The notes below the pieces were generated by a model. It worked only from the letters and a program-made list of their open reading frames with translations. It was not told where the DNA came from and did no database searches. This document shows, one piece after another, positions 1 through 7,508 of a DNA stretch of 25,198 bases (positions within the stretch are counted from its first letter, which is position 1; each line of letters begins with the position of its first letter). The DNA lies in the NCBI GenBank assembly GCA_024692105.1, contig JAILMZ010000009.1, positions 1 to 25,198 of the forward strand. Reading direction: 5' to 3'. The position numbers were made by a program, and so were the translations under genes. This stretch comes from Saccharofermentans sp. (GTDB taxonomy: Bacteria; Bacillota_A; Clostridia; Saccharofermentanales; Saccharofermentanaceae).

Positions 1-51
1 AGGGTGAAAAGAGATTTTCGAATCAACCCTGATAAAAGGAGGTGCTTTTGC

Positions 52-720
52 ATGCTTAGAAATGAACAAATCAAGAAAGAAGGTGATGAGATGACAAGAG
101 TGGAAGGAACAGTTTACAAGTTGGATAAGGTTATGCAGATCAAAGGTTTTCGAGGTTTTATCGTAGAGGCAGGAAATGATTCTCATCCGTCGAAGAAGAA
201 AGTCAACCTCGGAATGAGAAGGATTATCAGTACTTCTTACTATCCTTTATATCTGGTGCTTGCGGGCGAACAAGAGATCATCATCTATCCCCTGGACGAC
301 GATGAGAACGATATCAGATCGCTACTTCAGGATAAGGGTTACAAGGCAACTCTGAAAGCTGACTATCGTAAGTATCAGGGAGCCTGGGAACAGGCGATAG
401 GCATGGGCTTTGATTACGGAATAGTCGGCGTGTTCACGGAGAATGGTTATGCCGTCCGGGAAAGACTCTGGGCGGACTGCTGGGAACATTCGCTCGAGAT
501 GAAGTTCGTAAAGCCCGGAATGCTTAATATCGATGGCCATGACATCCAGGAAATCAGGATCGAATTAGTGCTTACGGATGTATATGACAAAGGAAGAGAA
601 CTGATTATCAAGGCACTATCGAAGCCAAACAGCATGACAGGCAAACAGCTTGTAGGATACTTGAAGGATTCCGGTTTGGAAGATGTGATAACCGCTGTCC
701 GTTATTACGAGCCTGATTAA
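52..720 (+). CDS. Uncharacterised protein, stand-alone copy of a module shared with the 2415-4163 protein
   Basis: I do not recognise a named family for this 222-residue soluble protein. It has no signal peptide or membrane segment. The ATG at 52 follows AGGAGG at 37-42 with 9 bases spacing. A second start at 91 (MTRVEG) has AGGTGAT at 81-87 and is equally usable, so the first 13 residues are uncertain. Residues about 45-215 align by eye with residues about 400-570 of the protein at 2415-4163. Shared landmarks are LGM-RI near the start, ENGYA/ACGYA, a hydrophobic-charged strand before a (L/I)DG turn (D161 here), and a closing helix pair ELI-ALS-P followed by G-LV-x4-GL. The same module therefore occurs alone here and as a C-terminal domain two genes later. 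It is first in a run of five + strand genes. The function is unknown. Confidence 0.8.
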   Translation: MLRNEQIKKEGDEMTRVEGTVYKLDKVMQIKGFRGFIVEAGNDSHPSKKKVNLGMRRIISTSYYPLYLVLAGEQEIIIYPLDDDENDIRSLLQDKGYKATLKADYRKYQGAWEQAIGMGFDYGIVGVFTENGYAVRERLWADCWEHSLEMKFVKPGMLNIDGHDIQEIRIELVLTDVYDKGRELIIKALSKPNSMTGKQLVGYLKDSGLEDVITAVRYYEPD

Positions 721-750
721 CAAGAAACATCTTAAAACAGTGAGTGTAAG

Positions 751-774
751 CCGGCCGCAGAGCCGGTGTTTTTT
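751..774 (+). terminator. Intrinsic terminator-like hairpin directly before the next ribosome site
   Basis: The stem is CCGGC (751-755) with GCCGG (762-766), a 6-base loop, then TG and six T (769-774). The ribosome site of the next gene begins 6-7 bases after the T run, so no promoter fits between the hairpin and that gene. It can act as a terminator for the 52-720 gene or as an attenuator for the gene at 796. Confidence 0.7.
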
Positions 775-795
775 ATCTTAAAGGAGGAAAAGAAA

Positions 796-1803
796 ATGAG
801 ATCATTTGACGAGAAGAGACCAGGAAACATTGAATGTGACAACATCTGGGAACTCTATAAGAAATTAGTCACGTTGGACGACCCGTACATTAAGACGTGT
901 CTCAAGGGCGATGATACAGAGTATATGTATCTGATCACGGGCGCCTGCCTTGAATCCGGAGACACCAAATACATGTTCGATGATATGTGCAACATGAACC
1001 TGCCGTATCGCAGGGAAGAGACCGTCCGCCTAAGCCTTGCCCGCATGCTGTGCAATGAAGAGATCTTGAAGGAAACGGATATAAGCGTCAATTCACATTC
1101 TAACTACGACAGAAAGCTATCAGTAAGCGATATCCTGGAAAGGTACGAAATCGCTTTCCCGGATAAGGACGAGCTGCAGAAAACGCATTTCGTGCGGGAT
1201 ATCCCCGTCACGTATGTCGAGGAGACCCCGAAACACAAGACGGGGAGGCCGCATAAGGGCTGGCGCCTGACGAATAAGGAAAGAGCCATGAGGTTCAGGA
1301 TTTATCTCGACTCTGAGGATATCTGTTATAAGTGTGATACCGATCTTGGCGTTCCGCGTATCACGATGATCTTTGATATACCTGATTGTCCGGTCGGACA
1401 CATCGAGAGCAGCATCTGGTTCTTCGAACGCCATGCTGAAGTCAGGACTTACTATCCGAAGGTAGTATCGGATCTGTGCAATTCGGAAAACGGGCATATA
1501 GATGAAATGATGAGGCTTCTTGAGTATTTGAATGCTCTTGTGATACCGTGTCAGACTGATGGCGAAGTCTACTTCACGCCGAGGTTCTATATCACTGCAT
1601 TTGGCTTTGATGTTGCTGCGCTGACGGTAATCAATTACAAGGTATGGAGTGCGGTACCGTATACGGAAAAACACATTACAGAGTACTGGCCGGTAATGTT
1701 TAATGACCTTGCACCATTCGTCGTAAGCGTTCTTGCAGGCAAGATCACTGCTGCTGAAGCAATGAAACTAATCGATAAACACATACTGAAAAGAGACGAA
1801 TAA
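796..1803 (+). CDS. Uncharacterised protein with possible YbjN-like C-terminal region
   Basis: This is a 335-residue soluble protein. The ATG at 796 is preceded by AAGGAGG (781-787). I do not recognise the N-terminal half. It holds a basic GRPHKGW segment at residues 150-156 that resembles a minor-groove or nucleic-acid contact, but this is weak. Residues about 200-325 have the pattern of YbjN/type III chaperone-like folds: a helix with LLEYLNAL, a strand pair with GEVYFTPRFYI, and a long closing helix region. This is a fold-level impression, not a family assignment. The preceding hairpin (751-774) leaves no room for a promoter, so expression probably depends on read-through from upstream. 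The nucleotidase-like gene begins 36 bases downstream. The function is unknown. Confidence 0.8.
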   Translation: MRSFDEKRPGNIECDNIWELYKKLVTLDDPYIKTCLKGDDTEYMYLITGACLESGDTKYMFDDMCNMNLPYRREETVRLSLARMLCNEEILKETDISVNSHSNYDRKLSVSDILERYEIAFPDKDELQKTHFVRDIPVTYVEETPKHKTGRPHKGWRLTNKERAMRFRIYLDSEDICYKCDTDLGVPRITMIFDIPDCPVGHIESSIWFFERHAEVRTYYPKVVSDLCNSENGHIDEMMRLLEYLNALVIPCQTDGEVYFTPRFYITAFGFDVAALTVINYKVWSAVPYTEKHITEYWPVMFNDLAPFVVSVLAGKITAAEAMKLIDKHILKRDE

Positions 1804-1839
1804 ACAATGCTAAACTATTTGAGAAAGGAAGTGATCAAA

Positions 1840-2340
1840 GTGATAGAGAAGATCTACTTTGATATGGACGGCGTGCTTGCGGATTTCGACCGCGGTGTCG
1901 AAGTGCTGTGCGGTTTGCCGTGCCCCGGACAGGGCAAGTCCAGAACCAAGGAAGAAGATGACCTCATGTGGGAACGCATCAGGACAGTCGAACATTTCTA
2001 CGACAAGCTTGAGCCGATGCCGGGCGCCGTGGAGATGTTCGGTGAGATCCGCGCCGCATATGGCGACCGCACCGAGATCCTTACGGGCATCCCCAAACCG
2101 AAACGCGGGATCCATACTGCAGGCGATGACAAGACCGCCTGGGTAAGAAGACTCCTCGGAGAAGATGTTAAGGTCAACATCGTGTACCGCGCAGAGAAAG
2201 TGAATTACTGCAAAGGACCGATGTGCATCCTGATAGACGACCTGCCGGTCAACATCAAGGAATGGGAAGCTGCCGGCGGGACCGGAGTACTTCACCGGAA
2301 TCCGGAAGAGACGATCCTGAAGATCGCGGATATTAAATAA
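1840..2340 (+). CDS. HAD-family 5'(3')-deoxyribonucleotidase-like phosphatase (NT5C type)
   Basis: This is a 166-residue HAD phosphatase. Motif I is DMDGVLADF with D8 as nucleophile and D10 as acid/base. Motif II lies in ILTGIP, and motif IV is ILIDDLP. The small helical cap after motif I and the overall length match the cytosolic 5'(3')-nucleotidase (NT5C) group, which dephosphorylates deoxynucleoside monophosphates. The substrate cannot be read from the sequence. I chose GTG at 1840 because AAGGAAGTGA (1825-1834) precedes it and the protein then starts right before motif I. An upstream in-frame ATG at 1807 has no ribosome site and would add 11 residues. It follows the 796-1803 gene closely and sits in a run with another phosphohydrolase (4181-4885) and three unknown proteins. 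Confidence 0.85.
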   Translation: MIEKIYFDMDGVLADFDRGVEVLCGLPCPGQGKSRTKEEDDLMWERIRTVEHFYDKLEPMPGAVEMFGEIRAAYGDRTEILTGIPKPKRGIHTAGDDKTAWVRRLLGEDVKVNIVYRAEKVNYCKGPMCILIDDLPVNIKEWEAAGGTGVLHRNPEETILKIADIK

Positions 2341-2367
2341 AGACCAACAACACTGCCAACATAACCT

Positions 2368-2398
2368 GCCCCGGATGGATTCCCGGGGCTTTGTTTTC
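2368..2398 (+). terminator. Intrinsic terminator-like hairpin abutting a ribosome site
   Basis: The stem is GCCCCGG (2368-2374) with CCGGGGC (2383-2389), an 8-base loop, then TTTGTTTTC. The AAAGGAGG of the next gene begins at 2399, immediately after the T tract. As at 751-774, there is no space for a promoter between hairpin and gene. Confidence 0.8.
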
Positions 2399-2414
2399 AA
2401 AGGAGGAAAGAATT

Positions 2415-4163
2415 ATGGAAAATATGATGAAAGGTTATCTGGGCAATGATTACAGCGATGATTACCTGAAGAACTTCTGCCTGTACTGGCTTAAGGGACT
2501 TGAGACAAAACCCGAGTGGGAAGATACAAAGATAGGGCGTCGTCTATACGATGCGTGGAGGCGAGCAAATGATCTCGACTGCCTGTACTTTGGCGGCGAC
2601 CTCAGGGCTGATACTCTCATGAGCGCTTGGACGCCGATCTCCTGGGTGGTAAATCTCCTTAACAAGGGAAAAGGAAAGGTGTTCTATAAGACAAAAGCAG
2701 ACATCAGGCTTCTTATGGAAAACATAGACAAGTATCTTCCGAGAGACAATGAGCTCGTCAGGCACCTGTACAGATTCCTTGAACTCGCGGAACAGCCGTG
2801 CAACTACATCCTGCTTCCTGACAGGCGCATGAATAATGACAGGTACTGCATGACGGTGAATTTCGAGGAGTTGAAGCTCTACGATGAGGTGCCTGCGATG
2901 CTGTGGCATGTTTTCGAGCAGGAGACATTGGGAAGATACTTCCTTGACGAAGACGGTTTTATCGACGAGGATGCTGCATCAGCCTGGATCAGACGCGAGA
3001 AACTGGAGATGGGTTTCAGGAACAAGGTGGTAAGGCAAAGCGAGGTGCTGCCTCTGGTGGAAGACCTTGAGCCGTGCGATGCAAAGCGCTTTACGACCTC
3101 GGATGAGATCAAGCAGGCTTTGACCTACATGATAAATATCCTCGAGAAGAGAAAAGCGGCAGTGGAACCGCTTGCCGTCATGTTTCTCTTGCCCCGCGAA
3201 AACACGATGAGACTTAACGGGGAAGGGGTATTGGAAAAGGCTCTTCCCGAAGGATGCTGGGGAGTATACGGGGACGGTGTTGTCAGGAGGTTTGAACAGG
3301 ATCCGTGGATGAGTTTTAATCCGGTAACTGAATGGGACCGTAAGTTCGATAACTGCATTCTCCGCATCGGTGAAGACGGCGGCTGTATGGAGCAGGCCGA
3401 TGATTATCGCTTGTACCCTTTGAGCACTTGGAATGCAGTTTGCGAGGATCTGCGCAAAGACTTACAGGACGGTGTCTGTACGCAGTATAACAGCGAGTGG
3501 TCGAAGACGCGCGGGGACCTTGAGTTCTATCACGGGAATGCGTATGACCTCACGGGCATCTATGAGTTTGAAGAAGACTGCCAGGCATACCTCTTTGAAG
3601 AATTCGGGACCTATAAAGGATGCAGGTTCGATCTGGGTATGAACCGTATCCTCGAAACAGGTTTCTGCCCGCATCTTGTTCTCATCAGGTGCGGCAGTAT
3701 CAGCATCCATCCCGTCAGATACAAAATCGGCGGGATGATCAGACTGTCTGATGTACTGCGTGAACTGGGAATAGAACATAAAACGCGGGGCGGCATGCTG
3801 TTGAGCGTATCTCAGACCGAAGATACAGGCTGGAAAGAACTTCTTCATAAGACACGCGCGATATTCTCTGCTTGCGGATATGCGCTGCAGAAGACGGATT
3901 GGAGCGGGAAGTTTGCTTATGACTTTGAGATCAACTTTGCCGCGAAGGATCACTTCAAGTTGGACGGACGTACAGTTAAAAAGATCTTTGTATCACAGGC
4001 TTCCGACTCTGTCATGGATGCGGCTGACGAACTCATATACGCTGCGCTTTCCGCTCCCGTTGACATCAGCGGTCCCGATCTCGTATCAATGATCAAAGGC
4101 GTGGGACTCGGCGCGGAACTCGGGAAAGTGTGTGTGGTAACAGATGATTCGTGTGATAATTAA
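2415..4163 (+). CDS. Large uncharacterised two-part protein; C-terminal module shared with the 52-720 protein
   Basis: This is a 582-residue soluble protein without signal peptide or membrane segment. The ATG at 2415 follows AAAGGAGG (2399-2406). The N-terminal part (about 1-200) carries FGGDLRADT, PDRRMN and WIRREKLEMGF segments. These remind me of an uncharacterised DUF family found in Clostridia (possibly DUF6994), but that is recollection only. The middle (about 210-390) is not recognised. The last 180 residues match the whole protein encoded at 52-720, including ACGYA, LDG at 516-518 and the ELIYAALSAP helix. The stop codon shares one base with an in-frame upstream ATG of the phosphoesterase gene, suggesting co-translation. 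Transcription into this gene must pass the hairpin at 2368-2398. Confidence 0.82.
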   Translation: MENMMKGYLGNDYSDDYLKNFCLYWLKGLETKPEWEDTKIGRRLYDAWRRANDLDCLYFGGDLRADTLMSAWTPISWVVNLLNKGKGKVFYKTKADIRLLMENIDKYLPRDNELVRHLYRFLELAEQPCNYILLPDRRMNNDRYCMTVNFEELKLYDEVPAMLWHVFEQETLGRYFLDEDGFIDEDAASAWIRREKLEMGFRNKVVRQSEVLPLVEDLEPCDAKRFTTSDEIKQALTYMINILEKRKAAVEPLAVMFLLPRENTMRLNGEGVLEKALPEGCWGVYGDGVVRRFEQDPWMSFNPVTEWDRKFDNCILRIGEDGGCMEQADDYRLYPLSTWNAVCEDLRKDLQDGVCTQYNSEWSKTRGDLEFYHGNAYDLTGIYEFEEDCQAYLFEEFGTYKGCRFDLGMNRILETGFCPHLVLIRCGSISIHPVRYKIGGMIRLSDVLRELGIEHKTRGGMLLSVSQTEDTGWKELLHKTRAIFSACGYALQKTDWSGKFAYDFEINFAAKDHFKLDGRTVKKIFVSQASDSVMDAADELIYAALSAPVDISGPDLVSMIKGVGLGAELGKVCVVTDDSCDN

Positions 4164-4180
4164 TGAAAGAGGTGAAAGAA

Positions 4181-4885
4181 ATGAAAGTATTGGTTATACC
4201 TGATGTACATCTTAAGCCTGAGATCTTTGACCGGGCTATGAGCATAATGGAAAACTCGGACTGCGAGTGCGCAGTATGCGTGGGCGATATCTGCGATGAC
4301 TGGGGCTGTGAGCGGAATGTCGAACTCTATAAGGAGACTCTGCAAAAAATGGTAGAGTTCGCCAAAAAGTTTCCCAACACCTTGTGGTGCTACGGCAACC
4401 ATGACCTTGCATATCTCTGGGATATGTATGATCATCCGGGATTCTCCGAAGATGCGCAGGATGTTGTCTGCGAGTATTTCGGAGAGCTGGATGACACAGG
4501 AAATCTGGCAATCATGCACCGCATAGATAATGTCGTCTTCTCGCATGCAGGACTGACCAAAGAATTTGTTGATGATTATCTGAACTCATACCGCGATGAC
4601 ATCGATGCGATGATAGAAGCGGTCAACGGTTTCGGAAGCGGATTTATGTGGGATCCGACGAGCCCTATATGGGCAAGGCCGCAGAAAGGATACGGTGTAG
4701 GAACTGTATATCCGCCTGAATACATGCAGGTGGTAGGGCACACGCCGCTTCGTTCAATAGAACAGGAAGGCAACCTTTTGACGACGGATGTCTTCTCGAC
4801 CTGGTCAGACGGCAAAAAGTTCGGTGAAGAAGAATTCTGCTGGGTAGATACAGTCACCAAAGAGTGGGGATATATAGACGAGTAA
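4181..4885 (+). CDS. Calcineurin-like metallophosphoesterase
   Basis: This 234-residue protein carries the full set of metal-binding motifs of the calcineurin-like phosphoesterase family. D8 and H10 lie in PDVH, D36 in GDICDD, and N73/H74 in GNHD. These are followed by FSHAGLT and VVGHTP, which provide the later histidines. Family members hydrolyse phosphomonoesters or diesters with two metals. Length and motif spacing fit the Ser/Thr phosphatase/Ap4A hydrolase branch, but the substrate is not determined. I chose ATG 4181 with AGAGGTGA (4170-4177) upstream. An in-frame ATG at 4163 overlaps the previous stop and has no good site. It ends the left-hand + strand run and converges on the ABC permease gene with a 3-base gap and no terminator between them. 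Confidence 0.88.
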   Translation: MKVLVIPDVHLKPEIFDRAMSIMENSDCECAVCVGDICDDWGCERNVELYKETLQKMVEFAKKFPNTLWCYGNHDLAYLWDMYDHPGFSEDAQDVVCEYFGELDDTGNLAIMHRIDNVVFSHAGLTKEFVDDYLNSYRDDIDAMIEAVNGFGSGFMWDPTSPIWARPQKGYGVGTVYPPEYMQVVGHTPLRSIEQEGNLLTTDVFSTWSDGKKFGEEEFCWVDTVTKEWGYIDE

Positions 4886-4888
4886 TTG

Positions 4889-5710
4889 TCAATCCTTCGT
4901 GAACGCGTGGATCACAAAAGTGACGAAGAATGCGCCGCCCAGGAGAAGCACGATCACCGGGCCTGTAGGTGCGCTCGCGTAGTAGGAGATGATGAGTCCT
5001 GCTACGCCTGCGATTACCGCAAGGATGACGGACCAGAGGTGGTAAGCGCGGGTGTTGCGCGAGATGTTACGCGATGATGCGGCAGGGAGGATGATCAGGG
5101 AGTTGATCAGAAGTATTCCGATCCATCTGATCGAGAACATGATGACCACCGCGACGAACGCAGAGAAAACGTAATCGTAGACCTTGCCGTTGATACCCTT
5201 GCTGCGGGCAAGAGACCTGCTCAGGGAATCCGCGGACAGTTTGTTGTACGAGATGATCCAGAAGATGATGACGAGCACAAGGCAGATCGCGAGCATGACG
5301 ATCTCGTATGTCGTGATGCTGAGGATATCGCCTACGAGGTAGCTCGTGTATTTGTTGAACGAACCGCCGATCGACAGAAGCACGAGACCCAAAGACATCG
5401 CGACGGAGGCGAACACCGAGATTATCGTGTCTGCACCGTATGTGGTGCGGTCCTTCACGAAGTTCAGCAGCACCGCGAAAAGGATCGCAAACAACACCAT
5501 CGACAGCGACCTGCTGGTAAACCCGAACACCACGCCAACGGCGATGCCGCAGAGTGCGGAGTGACCGATCGCGTCAGAGAAGAAAGCCATCTTCTTGTTT
5601 ACGACCATCGTTCCGAGGATCGCGAAGATGGGCGTGGAGATGAGGATCGCGATTAGCGCGTTCCTCATGAAGGCATAATTCAGAAAATCCAAAACCTCTG
5701 CCTGTATCAT
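4889..5710 (-). CDS. znuB: Zinc/manganese-type ABC transporter permease (ABC-3 family)
   Basis: This is a 273-residue membrane protein with about eight hydrophobic segments, typical of the ZnuB/MntB/TroC permease family that forms the channel for chelate-free metal uptake. Family landmarks are KKMAFFSDAIGHSALCGIA near residue 45, TTYGADTIISV, and the segment GILLINSLIILPAASSRNISRN, which contains the region that contacts the ATPase. Its ATG overlaps the stop of the ATPase gene (ATGA, 5707-5710), so the two are translationally coupled. It is the last gene of the importer operon. Zinc versus manganese cannot be decided from the permease; zinc is favoured by context only. Confidence 0.92.
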   Translation of the reverse strand: MIQAEVLDFLNYAFMRNALIAILISTPIFAILGTMVVNKKMAFFSDAIGHSALCGIAVGVVFGFTSRSLSMVLFAILFAVLLNFVKDRTTYGADTIISVFASVAMSLGLVLLSIGGSFNKYTSYLVGDILSITTYEIVMLAICLVLVIIFWIISYNKLSADSLSRSLARSKGINGKVYDYVFSAFVAVVIMFSIRWIGILLINSLIILPAASSRNISRNTRAYHLWSVILAVIAGVAGLIISYYASAPTGPVIVLLLGGAFFVTFVIHAFTKD

Positions 5711-6450
5711 TCCCCGAATATCTCCCTGAAATTCTCGTTCTTATAGACCTCGTCAGGTGTGCCCTGCGCGAGTATCGTCTTGTCTATCAGTATGACCTTG
5801 TCGGCGTACTTCTTTACCAGGTGAAGGTCGTGCGAGACCAGAAGTATCGACAGGTCGTACTTGGTCTTGAGTTCGTTTACGATGCGGTAGAAGTCCCTTA
5901 CGCCGTTCTCGTCGATGCCAGATACAGGCTCATCGAGGATAAGCAGGTTAGGCATCGGGGTGATCGCGATGGAGAGCATTACTCGCTGCAGTTGTCCGCC
6001 GGAGAGCTTGCCGACTTGCTTGTCGATGCAGTCTTCGACGGAGAATATCTTCAGCTGTTCGTATATCTTGTTGTAGAGCTTCTTGCTCTTGAACAGCCAC
6101 ACGGGCGTCATTGAGATGAAAGAAGCGAACAGGTCGTACACCGTGATGGGGATCTCGCGCTCGATGTTAAGTGACTGCGGCACGTATCCGATCCTCATCT
6201 CACTCTGATTGCCGGTCGAGGTCTCCTTGAGGTCTATCGTGCCTTCGTGCTCGATCTCGCCCAGGATCGCTCTGAGGAGAGTGCTCTTGCCTGCTCCGTT
6301 CGGACCGATGACGACCGTGAGCTCACCGCAGTGCATGTGAAGATTGACATCTTCCAAGATGACGTCCTTGCCGAACTTTACACCGAGATCGTTGATCCTG
6401 ATGCAGTGGCAGTGTTTCCCGCAGGCGCTGTGGTTATGCTCTTCGCTCAT
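5707..6450 (-). CDS. znuC: Zinc/manganese-type ABC transporter ATP-binding protein with His/Cys-rich N terminus
   Basis: This 247-residue ABC ATPase powers the importer. Visible motifs are Walker A GPNGAGKST, the signature LSGGQLQRV, Walker B LLILDEP with catalytic E, D-loop SGID and switch histidine in SHD. The first 20 residues contain HNHSACGKHCHC, a cluster of four His and three Cys that ordinary ZnuC/MntB ATPases lack. It could bind zinc and sense cytoplasmic metal, which is an inference. ATG 6450 is preferred. An in-frame GTG at 6456 overlaps the stop codon of the binding-protein gene and would add two residues. It is the middle gene of a binding protein-ATPase-permease operon with overlapping ends. 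Confidence 0.93.
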   Translation of the reverse strand: MSEEHNHSACGKHCHCIRINDLGVKFGKDVILEDVNLHMHCGELTVVIGPNGAGKSTLLRAILGEIEHEGTIDLKETSTGNQSEMRIGYVPQSLNIEREIPITVYDLFASFISMTPVWLFKSKKLYNKIYEQLKIFSVEDCIDKQVGKLSGGQLQRVMLSIAITPMPNLLILDEPVSGIDENGVRDFYRIVNELKTKYDLSILLVSHDLHLVKKYADKVILIDKTILAQGTPDEVYKNENFREIFGE

Positions 6451-6452
6451 GA

Positions 6453-7346
6453 TCACTCTATGATATCAGACAATGTCTTGAAGTTCTCTTCCATCTGGTC
6501 GATATATGCGTTCTCGGTCTCAGCGCCCGTCATGCAGGTATTGAGTGTGACTACCGTGGCGCCTGTCTCCGCTGCGATTGCATCGGCGATGTCCGAATCT
6601 CCGTCCGCACCTACAAAGATGATGCTGATGCCGTTCTCGTTCATCTCCTCGATTATCTCAGCGATATCGCCTGCTGAGAGCGCCTCATTCTCGTGGTCTG
6701 TCTCAACTGTGATGAAGTCCATTCCTGCGTATACGCAGAAGGAGGGCAGAGTCTCGTCCAATACGAGTACGCCCGTGCCTTCGAGTGATGCGATAACGTC
6801 CGCATTATCAGATCGAAGCGCATCTATCTTTTCGAGATAAGCCTTCTCGTTGGCTGCGTACTGCTCTGCGTGTGCGGGGTCGAGCTTCTGCAGTTCCGCG
6901 CTTACCTGCTTGATCTGCAGTTCGTAATCATCGATGCTCGTCCATACATGTCCGTTGACTTCTTCCTCGTCCGCAGGTGCATCCTTAACGTTTGCGGATG
7001 CGTCGATAATCTCGATCTCGGGGTATGCCGCGAGTATCTCGTCGTTGAATACTTCAAGGTCCAGTCCGTTCTCCACGAAAACATCCGCGCCCTCGAGCTG
7101 CTTCAGGTCTTCGGTAGAGAACACGTGGTCATGGATGCATCCCATATTCGGGTCAGACATGGAAGCTACCGTTACTCCGTCGATACCTCCTGCGATGTTC
7201 AGCGTGAGCACATACATGGGGTAGAACGAAGTGACGATGTCGAAAGTCTCGTCTGCGTCCTTGGGTGCGGCTGCACTGCAGGCAGCACATGAGAGCGTCA
7301 GTGCCATAAGCGTGGCTGAAGCAACAGCCTTTTTGAATATGTTCAT
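6453..7346 (-). CDS. znuA: Metal ABC transporter substrate-binding lipoprotein (ZnuA/TroA family)
   Basis: This 297-residue extracellular lipoprotein delivers metal to the importer. The N terminus is basic (NIFKK), then hydrophobic, and ends in LSCAAC, with C20 or C23 as the lipid-modified residue. The TroA fold is shown by DIVTSFYPMYVLTLNIAGG after the signal, a first histidine in MGCIHDHVFS, a second in VNGHVW, a third in the TDHENEALSAGDI segment, and the C-terminal TLNTCMTG loop. The usual long His-rich loop of Gram-negative ZnuA is absent. ATG 7346 is chosen because AGGAGAA stands 6-7 bases upstream and the signal peptide starts there. A longer frame reaching 7478 crosses the promoter and operators and is rejected. 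It is first in the operon, with a strong promoter at 7393-7421. Confidence 0.93.
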   Translation of the reverse strand: MNIFKKAVASATLMALTLSCAACSAAAPKDADETFDIVTSFYPMYVLTLNIAGGIDGVTVASMSDPNMGCIHDHVFSTEDLKQLEGADVFVENGLDLEVFNDEILAAYPEIEIIDASANVKDAPADEEEVNGHVWTSIDDYELQIKQVSAELQKLDPAHAEQYAANEKAYLEKIDALRSDNADVIASLEGTGVLVLDETLPSFCVYAGMDFITVETDHENEALSAGDIAEIIEEMNENGISIIFVGADGDSDIADAIAAETGATVVTLNTCMTGAETENAYIDQMEENFKTLSDIIE

Positions 7347-7371
7347 AGTAATTCTCCTGATATAATGCAAA

Positions 7372-7388
7372 TTGCAAACCGTTTGCAA
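7372..7388. promoter_or_regulatory. Perfect palindromic operator, candidate Zur box
   Basis: TTGCAAAC, one central C, then GTTTGCAA form an exact 8-1-8 inverted repeat over the predicted start of the importer transcript. Further TTGCA/TGCAA half-sites lie at 7366, 7429 and 7467 in the shared intergenic region. The adjacent divergent gene encodes a Fur-family repressor, so this is the likely binding site. The motif differs from the Bacillus Zur consensus as I know it. Confidence 0.65.
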
Positions 7389-7392
7389 AACG

Positions 7393-7421
7393 ATTGTAGT
7401 TATCCTCATAATCAATGTCAA
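7393..7421 (-). promoter_or_regulatory. Promoter of the metal importer operon
   Basis: Reading the minus strand, a consensus -35 TTGACA (7421-7416) and a -10 TACAAT (7398-7393) are separated by 17 bases. The predicted start is near 7386, giving a leader of about 40 bases with AGGAGAA before ATG 7346. The operator palindrome at 7372-7388 covers the transcription start. Confidence 0.82.
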
Positions 7422-7471
7422 GAGGAGTTTGCAAAATTTAATAATCATTCGCAAATTGTGCAAAAATGCAA

Positions 7472-7501
7472 TTGACACGCGTACCCCGCGGGCCTTATTA
7501 T
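7472..7501 (+). promoter_or_regulatory. Promoter of the Fur-family regulator, predicting a leaderless mRNA
   Basis: The -35 TTGACA (7472-7477) and the -10 TATTAT (7496-7501) have an 18-base spacer. The ATG is at 7509, seven bases after the -10, so transcription should start at or next to the start codon. No Shine-Dalgarno sequence lies before the ATG. Confidence 0.65.
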
Positions 7502-7508
7502 ATCTACC

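Noticed and set aside
1..30. AGGGT/ACCCT inverted repeat at the left edge
   Set aside because: Only five base pairs with a 20-base loop, and the upstream context is cut off.
4886..5077. Short + strand open frame after the phosphoesterase gene
   Set aside because: It lies antisense inside the ABC permease gene with no ribosome site.
7347..7478. 44-residue extension of the metal-binding lipoprotein
   Set aside because: It spans the promoter, operator and ribosome site; the signal peptide begins at ATG 7346.
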